Assembly: GCA_001871015.1 (NCBI GenBank)
Contig: MNUO01000078.1
Span: 1-6,406, forward strand
Direction of reading: 5' to 3'
From: Candidatus Desantisbacteria bacterium CG1_02_38_46
GTDB lineage: Bacteria > Desantisbacteria > UBA1551 > UBA1559
Length of the DNA: 6,406 nt
A program made the translations under genes and the position numbers. Positions 1-6,213 of the stretch are shown piece after piece. Numbering within the stretch: position 1 is the first letter of the stretch; the number at the start of each line of letters is the position of its first letter. The notes under the pieces were generated by a model. It made no database searches and had not been told where the DNA came from. It saw only the letters and a program-made list of their open reading frames with translations.

Positions 1-622
1 TCCCTGCAAGAAAATTTCTCTTCGCTTCCATTAATAAATTTACTTGTTCCTGTGCATTACGATTCCCTGGCATCCTACCAGTAAAAAATATAATGCCCTC
101 ATCATATTCTCCAAGCGATGAGTAGGCAGTGCCCAGATAATGTATAGTATCTGGACTACAAGTAAAGGTAAGTGCCTTTTTACAAGCCAAAACGCCTTCC
201 CTGTAAAATTTCCTTGCCCCCCAATAATTTTTCCTTTTCTCCTCATTCCTTGCTAAATGAAAGCAGGATTCCCCAAATATAACAAGGGCACTTTCATAAT
301 TTGGTTTTAACTCAGTAGCCTTCTTTGCAGCGGCATATGATTTGGTGTATAATTTCTGGCGACCATAGGCAATTGCAAGACTGTTGAATGTTCTTGCTGA
401 CCAGGGGTTCAGATGAGATGCCTTTTCCAGGTTTTCAATTGCCACGGCAATTTTTTGCTGGGAATAAAGTTCACTACCCTTTTTGAAATATTTAGAGGAA
501 TCAGTAAATCTTTTAATCCATAATGCCACAATGATAATTGCAATAATAAGCAGAATATAGCGAAACTTCAAAAATTTATGGCCATGTTCCGCTTTGTGCC
601 TCCAGGAAACTTTCTGTATCAT
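1..622 (-). CDS. TPR-repeat protein with N-terminal membrane anchor (C-terminus outside window)
   Basis: An open frame of 207 codons runs off the left edge without a stop, so the protein is incomplete. A short polar N-terminus is followed by one hydrophobic segment at about residues 18-36 (core YILLIIAIIIVALWI) that looks like an uncleaved signal anchor. After it come helical repeats of the tetratricopeptide type: about 43-74 (YFKKGSELYSQQK, then AIENLEKASHLNP), 75-107 (FNSLAIAYGRQK, ending KATELKP), a longer irregular repeat at 109-157, and 158-182 (HYLGTAYSSLGEYDEG). TPR arrays are protein-binding scaffolds; the partner cannot be told. With this topology the repeats would lie outside the cytoplasm, unless the anchor is inverted. 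The ATG at 622 is chosen because AGAAGG lies 8 nt upstream and an in-frame TAG closes the frame just before it. A TTG at codon 18 is a poorer choice because it would remove the charged part before the anchor. It follows DUF1015 by 58 bp. Confidence 0.85.
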   Translation of the reverse strand, partial: MIQKVSWRHKAEHGHKFLKFRYILLIIAIIIVALWIKRFTDSSKYFKKGSELYSQQKIAVAIENLEKASHLNPWSARTFNSLAIAYGRQKLYTKSYAAAKKATELKPNYESALVIFGESCFHLARNEEKRKNYWGARKFYREGVLACKKALTFTCSPDTIHYLGTAYSSLGEYDEGIIFFTGRMPGNRNAQEQVNLLMEAKRNFLAG

Positions 623-630
623 TTGAATAA

Positions 631-636
631 CCTTCT
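631..636 (-). promoter_or_regulatory. Ribosome binding site of the TPR gene
   Basis: The minus strand reads AGAAGG, then 8 nt, then the ATG at 622. This site decides the start of the TPR protein over the downstream in-frame TTG and over an ATG in another frame near 586 that meets a stop after five codons. Confidence 0.6.
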
Positions 637-680
637 ATTGGATTTTTATCTTGGATTGCTTTCCGGATGCAACATCGGGG

Positions 681-1940
681 TCACATCTTGTTTATCACCA
701 ATCCGGAGAGCGGTTTGGGATAGAAATAAGTTGCCTTATGCGGCATCTTCTCACCGCTCAATGCAATTTCCCGAACTTTTTCTGGCTTAATGGAATTGAG
801 AAAAAAGGCAATTTGATATTCATTTCTATCTACTAACCTAACTGTTTCTCTGGGGTCAGTGGTATATTTGATTGTCTCCTGCGGTGTCGGCTCTATCTGG
901 AGAATATGTTTGAAGAAAAAATGGTGCAATATAACCATATTAAGTTCTCGCCAGCACCTGGGTATGTCACTTTCAAATCGTCGCTCTACTTCTTTCATGT
1001 TCTTGACTGAGAGTATGTAATATTTTCCATTGCCCTGATACATTCCAAAGGAATATTTCATCCTGTAAAGTGTCTTGAACATTTCCTGCAATGAACCAAA
1101 AATCTTAACATTAAAGTATTTTTTTATTTTGACTCTCAGACTCCTGGACCCTAAGACTCCTGGACTTATTTTTAAAAGCCTGTGTGTTGGCAGAATTTCA
1201 AGTCCCGGGTCATTTAGCTTCACAAACATCATCATCACAAAATTATAGGGTTCTTCACCTGCATTGCAGGGAGATTTTGTTTGCATTTCACGGGCATACT
1301 CCAGAGCAGTTTCATAGCGGTGATGACCATCAGCAATAAAAACCTTACTCTTTTGCATTTCCTGAACAATTTTTTCAATTTCATCTTTGTTGTCAATCCG
1401 CCAGAATTGATTCGGCACACCTTTGAAACGAAAAGAAACCAGAGGTTTTTCTTTTAGTTTCTCTTTAATAATCCTATCAACAATTCTGCTTTCTGGAGAA
1501 TAGAGTGAGAAAATCGGATTAAAATTCGCTTTGCAAGTCCGCAAAAGCATGGCACGGTCATTCTTATGCTTGGGAAAGGTTTGTTCGTGCGGGAATATAG
1601 ACTTGCCAAAAGGTTCAACACGCAGCAGGGCAAGGAAGCCGATTCTATAAGAATGCTGCTCATAAATATAAATACTTGGTTTAGTATCTCTGATTAAGAT
1701 TCTTTTTTTTAGCCAGGAACTCAGAAAATTTCTGGCACGGATGTATTTGTTGCTGCGGGCATTATCTCTGGGATAATCTTTCCCCAGGATGATGCGAACA
1801 ATATTCCATCTGGAACAACGGTAATATTCTTTTTGTTCCTGCTGGGAAATCACATCATAGGGCGGGGAGAGCACCCTTGTTAAATCTTTGATTTTATCCC
1901 TGTTATACATCACACCGCGAAACGGTTTAATATTAATCAT
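681..1940 (-). CDS. DUF1015 family protein
   Basis: This 419-residue protein has the hallmarks of the DUF1015 family along its whole length: an N-terminal IKPFRGV and PPYDVI (residues 4-10 and 26-31), PHEQTFPKHKNDR with a following NPIFSLYSP (117-149), the signature IADGHHRYETAL (202-213), LNDPGLEILPTHRLL (242-256), and the C-terminal MPHKATYFYPKPLSGLVI (399-416). Length and both ends are normal for the family, so it is intact. The family is widespread and soluble; its biochemical role is not settled, and the invariant GHHRYE suggests an enzyme active site (inference). It starts 2 bp after the parA stop, and its ribosome site AAAGGA (1947-1952) lies inside the parA 3' end, so the two genes are almost certainly cotranscribed and possibly translationally coupled. 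A short tandem repeat affects residues 259-268, just after LPTHRLLK. Confidence 0.95.
   Translation of the reverse strand: MINIKPFRGVMYNRDKIKDLTRVLSPPYDVISQQEQKEYYRCSRWNIVRIILGKDYPRDNARSNKYIRARNFLSSWLKKRILIRDTKPSIYIYEQHSYRIGFLALLRVEPFGKSIFPHEQTFPKHKNDRAMLLRTCKANFNPIFSLYSPESRIVDRIIKEKLKEKPLVSFRFKGVPNQFWRIDNKDEIEKIVQEMQKSKVFIADGHHRYETALEYAREMQTKSPCNAGEEPYNFVMMMFVKLNDPGLEILPTHRLLKISPGVLGSRSLRVKIKKYFNVKIFGSLQEMFKTLYRMKYSFGMYQGNGKYYILSVKNMKEVERRFESDIPRCWRELNMVILHHFFFKHILQIEPTPQETIKYTTDPRETVRLVDRNEYQIAFFLNSIKPEKVREIALSGEKMPHKATYFYPKPLSGLVINKM
1138..1165. repeat. 16-bp-period tandem repeat inside the DUF1015 gene
   Basis: AGACTCCTGGAC occurs at 1138-1149 and again at 1154-1165, a period of 16 bp. 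The flanks (GACTCTC before the first copy and CTA between the copies) are partly repeated too. The period is not a multiple of three, so the copies are read in different frames, as SPGV and SRS within SPGVLGSRSL. This is the only local repeat I noticed in that gene and it could be a slipped-strand duplication. Confidence 0.6.
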
Positions 1941-1942
1941 TA

Positions 1943-2719
1943 CTAATCCTTTCCTTTGTTCTTTTCCAGGAATTCCCTCGCAAATTCCTCATATGTCTGT
2001 GCACCACGACAGGAAGAATCATAGAGAATAATTGGTTCGCCGTAACTTGGAGCCTCGCTGAGACGGACATTTCGCGGAATAAGTGTATTATAAACCTTGT
2101 CCTTGAAGTAGTTCTTCACTTCTTCAATGATTTCAAAAGACAATTTTGTGCGGGTGTTGTGCATTGTCAAAAGGAATCCTTCGATTCCCAACTCAGGATT
2201 AAAACTTCCTTTGACAAGGTTGATAGTTTGCAATAACTGACTTAGACCCTCAAGGGCGTAGTATTCACATTGCACCGGAATTAATACTGAATCTGCAGCA
2301 TCCAGCCCATTTATAGTTAAAAGCCCCAGCGATGGAGGACAATCAATGAAGATAAAATCATACTTATCTTTCAGAGGCAAAAGGCAATCTCTAAGTCTCG
2401 CCTCACGATTCTCAAGCCCAACGAGTTCTACGGGAGCACCGGCAAGCTGAATTCCTGATGGGATGATTTCTAATCCTAGAATCTTTTCATATTTGAGAAT
2501 TGCCTGCTCTACAGGATGTTCATCGATGAGGACCTCATAAACTGTCTCTGTGAGGTTGTTTTTATCAAAACCCAACCCACCAGTTGTATTTGCCTGCGGG
2601 TCAATATCAACAAGAAGGATTTTTTTCGCAACCATAGCAAGGCATGCCCCGAGATTCACAGATGTAGTGGTTTTTCCAACTCCACCCTTTTGATTGGTGA
2701 TACTGATAATTTTACCCAT
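1943..2719 (-). CDS. parA: ParA/Soj-family partition ATPase
   Basis: This is a complete 258-residue ATPase of the chromosomal ParA (Soj) type. It starts directly with MGKIISITNQKGGVGKTTT, holding the deviant Walker A KGGVGKTT (11-18) with both lysines. It continues with Walker A' LVDIDPQANTT (36-46), Walker B FIFIDCPPSLG (122-132), TMHNTRTKLS (185-194) and the C-terminal IPRNVRLSEAPSYGEPI (214-230), all characteristic of Soj. There is no long N-terminal HTH, unlike plasmid P1-type ParA. ATP-bound ParA dimers bind DNA non-specifically and move ParB-bound cargo. The usual parB partner is not the next gene; DUF1015 occupies that place. The ATG at 2719 has GGAG (2727-2730) 7 nt upstream. A role in placing pili or other cargo is possible given pilT upstream, but the motifs fit chromosome partition best. 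Confidence 0.95.
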   Translation of the reverse strand: MGKIISITNQKGGVGKTTTSVNLGACLAMVAKKILLVDIDPQANTTGGLGFDKNNLTETVYEVLIDEHPVEQAILKYEKILGLEIIPSGIQLAGAPVELVGLENREARLRDCLLPLKDKYDFIFIDCPPSLGLLTINGLDAADSVLIPVQCEYYALEGLSQLLQTINLVKGSFNPELGIEGFLLTMHNTRTKLSFEIIEEVKNYFKDKVYNTLIPRNVRLSEAPSYGEPIILYDSSCRGAQTYEEFAREFLEKNKGKD

Positions 2720-2734
2720 TTCAACTCTCCAATA

Positions 2735-2757
2735 AAAAAGTAGCCTGTCCCCTTTTT
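2735..2757. repeat. Short imperfect palindrome in the pilT-parA spacer
   Basis: AAAAAG at 2735-2740 and CTTTTT at 2752-2757 are inverted copies around the 11-nt centre TAGCCTGTCCC. The element starts at the pilT stop codon and fills much of the 36-bp spacer. The stem is almost all A:T and is too weak for a factor-independent terminator. The word GGGGACAGGCTAC (minus strand) looks like a dispersed intergenic repeat unit, but only one copy is present here. Confidence 0.35.
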
Positions 2758-3832
2758 AGATCAGACCAATTTTCTGCAAATTCAGCCTTAAATCATTCGG
2801 ACTTGTGGCATAAGAGAGGGCGGTCTCTAATAAGATAATATTCGACTTAAACAATTCAATAAGTGATTGGTCAAAAGTCTGCATTCCGTATCCGGTCCCC
2901 TCTTCAATCGCATGCAATATCTTATCAATATCTCCTGAACGAATGAGCTCGTGCACCCTGGCAGTATTAATCATTATTTCAACTGCCGGGACCCTTCCAA
3001 CACCTGAGGCGCGTGGCACAAGGCGCTGGGAGATAATTGCTTTGAGGGTGCCTGAGAGCATTGCACGCACTTCGTTCGCCTGTTCCAGTGGAAAAAAACT
3101 TATTATACGGTTTATGGTCTCTGAAGCATTTGTGGTGTGCAGGGTACTCAACACTAAATGACCTGCTTCGGAAATTTTTAATGCTGAAGATACACTTTCA
3201 GCATCACGCATCTCTCCTATAAGGATTACATCCGGATCCTGACGCACTACATTTCTCAGTGCCGAACCATAACTTTCAGTATCCGTGATAATCTCCCTCT
3301 GGGTTACCAGTGATTTCTGCTGAGGATGGACAATTTCAATGGGGTCTTCGACCGTAACTATATGACAGGGGCGGTTCTGATTTATGAAATTTGCCATAGT
3401 TGCAAGCGTAGTTGTCTTACCACTGCCGGTAATTCCTGTAACCAGAATAAACCCTCTATTCTCGAGAGCTAATTGCTTGAGTATCGGTGGCAAATTCAAT
3501 TTATCAAAGTCAAGTTCTTCTGCACTTAATACACGGCGCATCGCCACGCTTAAATGTCCCTGCTGATGACAGAAATTCACACGAAACCTCCCTATTCCCT
3601 CAGCAGTATATCCTATATCCACCTCCTTTGTTCTCTCAAACATCTCTTTGTGTGCCTCATCCAATTGTAGCATATCTGCAATCAACTGCATCAATTCCTT
3701 GTGCTCCATAGGTTTCTCTTCACTGAACACGAGTTTTCCATCAATCCTTAAAGATGGTGGACTCCCCTCCCGGAAGTGAATGTCCGACGCCTTCTTTTCA
3801 ATTGCACTCTTCAAAAACTCTTTCAGGTTCAC
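2756..3832 (-). CDS. pilT: PilT/PilU-family type IV pilus retraction ATPase
   Basis: The 358-residue protein is a full-length hexameric retraction ATPase of the type IV pilus, acting at the cytoplasmic face of the inner membrane to depolymerise pilin. The N-terminal PAS-like domain contains KKASDIHFREGSPPSLRIDG (13-32). The motor core has Walker A GITGSGKTTT (133-142), the Asp box HIVTVEDPIEI (157-167), Walker B DPDVILIGEMRD (199-210, catalytic Glu207) and the His box AGHLVLSTLHTTNA (223-236). The C-terminus has GYGMQTFDQSL (315-324) and SPNDLRL (344-350). The AIRNLIRE motif of classical PilT is only loosely matched, by ARVHELIRSG (291-300), so PilU-like or generic PilT-family naming is equally fair. 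The start is GTG at 3832, lying 35 bp inside pabB, with a strong AAAGGGAGG 5 nt upstream. No other pilus genes are in the window, so the pilus is assumed to be encoded elsewhere. Confidence 0.95.
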   Translation of the reverse strand: MNLKEFLKSAIEKKASDIHFREGSPPSLRIDGKLVFSEEKPMEHKELMQLIADMLQLDEAHKEMFERTKEVDIGYTAEGIGRFRVNFCHQQGHLSVAMRRVLSAEELDFDKLNLPPILKQLALENRGFILVTGITGSGKTTTLATMANFINQNRPCHIVTVEDPIEIVHPQQKSLVTQREIITDTESYGSALRNVVRQDPDVILIGEMRDAESVSSALKISEAGHLVLSTLHTTNASETINRIISFFPLEQANEVRAMLSGTLKAIISQRLVPRASGVGRVPAVEIMINTARVHELIRSGDIDKILHAIEEGTGYGMQTFDQSLIELFKSNIILLETALSYATSPNDLRLNLQKIGLI

Positions 3833-5339
3833 CTTGTCCTCCCTTTAATGCCGTGATTAGTGCCCTTGCCTTGTCCAGTGTCTCTTGATACTCATCTTCT
3901 GGATTTGAATCTGCAACAATTCCTCCGCCGACCTGGAAATAGGCTCTGTTTCCCTTGATAATAAAAGTGCGAATCACAATATTCAGGTCCATATTCCCAT
4001 TGAAACTTAGATATCCTATTGCTCCAGTGTAAATGTTTCGTTTTGTGGGTTCAAGTTCCTCAATAATTTCCATTGCCCGAATTTTGGGTGCACCAGTGAT
4101 TGAACCACCTGGAAAAGTTGCCCTGAGCAAGTCAATTGCATCTTTTCCTTTATATAAATTGCCCTCTACAGTAGCAACTGTGTGAAAAACAGTGGGATAT
4201 TTCTCCAGCGCAACCAGTTCTTTTACTCGAACTGTCCCGTATTTGCAGACCCTGCCCAGGTCATTGCGTTCCAGGTCCACTATCATCACTAATTCTGCTC
4301 TGTCTTTTTCGCTTTTGAGAAGTTCTCTTCCTAATTTCCTATCTTCAGCAACAGTCTTTCCCCTGGGTCTTGTACCTTTGATTGGTCTGGTCTGGACAAT
4401 ACCATCTTGAACCTTCAAAAAACGTTCGGGGGAAGAACTGACTACAGCAAAGTCTCTATAATCTAAGAAAGCAGAAAAAGGTGCCGGATTAACCCTGCGC
4501 AACCTCTTGTATAGTTCAAAAGGAGGTGTTTCAATTTGGGTCACAAACCTCTGGGAAAGGTTTACCTGGTATATATCTCCCCAGGAAATATAGTGCTTAG
4601 CTCGATTTATAGCCTTGATATAAGATGAATATGTGAAATTTGAGGTTAAACCCCCACTTTTTCCTGATTGTTTTGAACTAATATGGGATATTATCTCTTT
4701 TTTTGGTTTATTTTCTATATTTTTTAGGGATGAAATTAATTCATCTGTGTCCTGACCCACTATGAAAGCCCTATTTTGAATATGGTCAAAAATCAGGCAA
4801 TTGTGGTAGAAACAAATATAACAATCCGGTAAATTTATGTCATCTTTAGCAATATTTGGCAATTTCTCAATATGCGCTCCCAAATCATAAGCAAAATAGC
4901 CCACTGCACCACCAATGTAAGGCAAGGCTTTAGCCTTGCTTGTAACGGTCCGAAGCCCCGATGTCTCCGATGCTATCGTTCGGAGTCCGACAGAATCGTC
5001 GGACCATCGGGGTTCGGACTCCATCGGAGTGCGGTCTATCGCTCCGATGTCCATCGGAGTAGTGGCAGGGCTTGCCCTGCAAAATTTAGCCAATAACCCC
5101 TTCAATATATTAAAAGGATTGCCTTCAAGGTGTCTTGTTTTACCATTTTCATTGATTTCAATGTGTCTGCCCTTACTCTTGAACCTCAAAAAGGGGCCAG
5201 ACCCCATTATAGAATACCTGCCATAGACCGGGTGGCGAATCCCTGATTCTAACAGAAAAGGGTAGGGTCTGTCTTTGAAAAGTCTTTCAAATACATCAAC
5301 AGGCTTAATATTAAGTTTACCAACTTCAAAGATTTTCAT
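3798..5339 (-). CDS. pabB: Aminodeoxychorismate synthase component I (PabB), with an in-frame palindromic insert
   Basis: This 513-residue chorismate-binding enzyme converts chorismate, with ammonia from a PabA-type glutaminase, to 4-amino-4-deoxychorismate for folate synthesis. The N-terminal domain shows RYSIMGSGPF (41-50), NPFNILKGLL (74-83) and IGGAVGYFAYDL (142-153). The catalytic domain shows GDIYQVNLSQRF (254-265), PIKGTRPRG (319-327), ELVMIVDLERNDLGRV (349-364), FPGGSITGAPK (409-419), IYTGAIGYLS (436-445) and GGGIVADSNPEDEYQETLDKA (471-491). Lys321 in PIKGT marks PabB; anthranilate synthase TrpE has Ala there (PIAGT). About 53 residues (87-139) between AKF and LPYIGG have no place in the family and are encoded by the palindromic DNA at 4922-5080. 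Without them the length is about 460, which is normal. It follows the unknown gene by 15 bp and shows no clear ribosome site. It overlaps pilT by 35 bp. No pabA or pabC lies in the window. Confidence 0.93.
   Translation of the reverse strand: MKIFEVGKLNIKPVDVFERLFKDRPYPFLLESGIRHPVYGRYSIMGSGPFLRFKSKGRHIEINENGKTRHLEGNPFNILKGLLAKFCRASPATTPMDIGAIDRTPMESEPRWSDDSVGLRTIASETSGLRTVTSKAKALPYIGGAVGYFAYDLGAHIEKLPNIAKDDINLPDCYICFYHNCLIFDHIQNRAFIVGQDTDELISSLKNIENKPKKEIISHISSKQSGKSGGLTSNFTYSSYIKAINRAKHYISWGDIYQVNLSQRFVTQIETPPFELYKRLRRVNPAPFSAFLDYRDFAVVSSSPERFLKVQDGIVQTRPIKGTRPRGKTVAEDRKLGRELLKSEKDRAELVMIVDLERNDLGRVCKYGTVRVKELVALEKYPTVFHTVATVEGNLYKGKDAIDLLRATFPGGSITGAPKIRAMEIIEELEPTKRNIYTGAIGYLSFNGNMDLNIVIRTFIIKGNRAYFQVGGGIVADSNPEDEYQETLDKARALITALKGGQGEPERVFEECN
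3838..3846 (-). promoter_or_regulatory. Strong ribosome binding site for the pilT GTG start
   Basis: AAAGGGAGG on the minus strand ends 5 nt before the GTG at 3832. It sits within the last codons of pabB, and this placement supports the overlapping GTG start. Confidence 0.75.
4922..5080. repeat. GC-rich palindromic element inserted in frame within pabB
   Basis: The two ends are perfect hairpins of similar design: GCAAGGCTTTAGCCTTGC (4922-4939) and GCAGGGCTTGCCCTGC (5065-5080). Between them are more inverted pairs: CTCCGA 4965-4970 with TCGGAG 4980-4985; GTCCGAC 4985-4991 with GTCGGAC 4998-5004; a near-perfect long pair 4949-4963 with 5005-5019; ACTCC 5018-5022 with GGAGT 5026-5030; and CTCCGATG 5042-5049 with CATCGGAG 5052-5059. 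The word CTCCGATG or its complement occurs four times. GC is about 60 percent by eye count, clearly above the flanks. It is free of stops in the pabB frame and in two plus-strand frames. It encodes Arg/Ser/Thr/Pro-rich, probably unstructured residues in a loop of the N-terminal domain. The exact ends are not defined because no target duplication is obvious. Confidence 0.85.
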
Positions 5340-5354
5340 TTTATATCTGTTTAT

Positions 5355-5975
5355 TTAAGATTCCGCCGCTGCAAGAATTTGAACAACATCAGCTAAATGT
5401 ATTTCTATGGTTTTCCCCACAGGGATGAAATTATCAGTAAATAAATTTTTGTATGCCTTTAAAAAGTAATCGATAATTGCATTGAGAGATTTTTCATCTC
5501 CTTCACGCTCTATTAGATTATTATAGAAACCCCTGGCTTTTGAATCTTTTGCCATTATCTCTTTTATTATGGTTGTGCAGTTCTTGCCATATTTTAGAAG
5601 GATTGCTCTTTCTTCAATACAGCACAATTGAGAAAGCCACATATCATCATATTTTAAAAGAAGTAGATCGGTAATGGGAAATCCCTTCCTGAATAATTTA
5701 GTAGTAATGTCATTTCCATATAGTGCACCGACACAAAAATTTAATTCTAGATTTTTTAATCTACCTTCTACTATAAGATTTTTTGTGTCCAAAGAACTAA
5801 CTGATACTTTATTACCGGATTTCTTCAATCTCTTTATAAGAAGTTTAAAACCCTCTTTGCTGGAAGAATAGAATCCTGCACTTTTGTCGTTTGCAATTGT
5901 GGCAGGTCGGTCACCTTTATCAAAAAGTATTCCAATATACAACTCAAGGTTATTTATTTCAAAATGTTTTAACAA
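5355..5975 (-). CDS. Hypothetical protein, 5' end uncertain
   Basis: I do not recognise this protein. From the only conventional start in the frame (TTG at 5975) it has 206 residues, of mixed alpha/beta character with no signal peptide or membrane segment. Visible segments are NLELYIGILFDKGDRPATIAND (about 9-30), a helix EGFKLLIKRLKKSG, ITDLLLLKYDDMWLSQLC (101-118), EERAILLKYGKN, and a helical C-terminus ending in HLADVVQILAAAES. The passage around DLLLLK faintly recalls nucleotidyltransferase-like proteins, and the N-terminal half faintly recalls IS110-type DEDD transposases; neither match is good enough to name. The TTG has no ribosome site, and the frame stays open for 65 codons upstream with protein-like sequence, so the true N-terminus is probably further right or has been lost. 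pabB starts 15 bp after its stop, so the two are likely cotranscribed. Confidence 0.65.
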   Translation of the reverse strand: MLKHFEINNLELYIGILFDKGDRPATIANDKSAGFYSSSKEGFKLLIKRLKKSGNKVSVSSLDTKNLIVEGRLKNLELNFCVGALYGNDITTKLFRKGFPITDLLLLKYDDMWLSQLCCIEERAILLKYGKNCTTIIKEIMAKDSKARGFYNNLIEREGDEKSLNAIIDYFLKAYKNLFTDNFIPVGKTIEIHLADVVQILAAAES

Positions 5976-6170
5976 ATCGGGCAGAGAATAAGTCGCCTTT
6001 CCCTTACGATAAAGTGTAGTGTTGCCAATTAAGTGGTCAATAAAAATCCCAAACTTACGAGATGTCCAAATTTCTCTCCGTGCAGCTGTACCGCCTGTAT
6101 CAATCCTGTTTTTAATCTCAGTTAGAACAATTGTTTTTTCTTCTTTTATTATACTTCCTATATTGCTTTG
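5976..6170 (-). other. In-frame 5' extension of the hypothetical gene without a standard start codon
   Basis: Upstream of the TTG at 5975 the same frame is open for 65 codons to a TAA at 6171-6173. It reads like real protein, for example LTEIKNRIDTGGTAARREIW and FGIFIDHLIGNTTLYRKGK, ending YSLPDLLKHFEI, which could be the N-terminal helices of a winged-helix domain (inference). There is no ATG, GTG or TTG in it. The best non-standard candidate is ATT at 6129-6131, with AGAAG about 8 nt upstream. Either a rare start is used, or the start was lost by mutation or by the neighbouring insertion sequence. Confidence 0.55.
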
Positions 6171-6174
6171 TTAA
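6148..6174 (-). promoter_or_regulatory. Possible promoter of the minus-strand gene block
   Basis: On the minus strand TTAACA (6169-6174, five of six matches to the -35 consensus) and TATAAT (6148-6153, perfect -10) are separated by 15 bp, which is shorter than the preferred 17. Transcription would begin near 6141, inside the open 5' extension. It is the only good -10 seen upstream of the block on that strand. The region is AT-rich, so chance is a real possibility. Confidence 0.3.
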
Positions 6175-6185
6175 CTAAATATTAC

Positions 6186-6213
6186 TTGCATTTTTTAAAA
6201 AACATGATATAAT
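6186..6213 (+). promoter_or_regulatory. Transposase promoter with extended -10
   Basis: TTGCAT (6186-6191) as -35 and TGATATAAT (6205-6213) as a perfect extended -10 (TG-N-TATAAT) are 16 bp apart. Transcription would start near 6219-6221, giving a leader of only about 17 nt before the ATG at 6237. Confidence 0.7.

Noticed and set aside
40-246. A 68-codon minus-strand open frame starting MRRKGKIIGG
   Set aside because: It is a frame shadow of the TPR protein, whose frame shows repeat motifs across the same bases and has a ribosome site.
623-680. Internal promoter for the TPR gene (TTGCAT and GATAAA on the minus strand, about 16 bp apart)
   Set aside because: Only four of six matches in each hexamer in a 58-bp spacer; not better than chance.
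2735-2757. Factor-independent terminator after pilT
   Set aside because: The stem is nearly all A:T with no GC-rich part, and parA follows closely with its own ribosome site.
4929-5091. TTTAGCC at 4929-4935 and 5085-5091 as a target-site duplication of the palindromic element
   Set aside because: The first copy lies inside the left hairpin rather than outside the element, so it cannot be a flanking duplication and is probably chance.
5193-5205. GGGGCCAGACCCC, a small palindrome resembling a dispersed repeat word inside pabB
   Set aside because: It encodes the conserved RYSIMGSGPF block, which aligns to the family without any insertion, so the resemblance is most simply chance.
4872-5226. 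Two overlapping plus-strand open frames of 74 and 96 codons
   Set aside because: They lie antisense to pabB and owe their openness to the stop-poor palindromic element; no ribosome site or recognisable protein is seen.
5355-5975. IS110-type transposase remnant
   Set aside because: The start LYIGILFDKGD and the following helix are weakly reminiscent, but the DEDD motif and the later conserved blocks are not seen.
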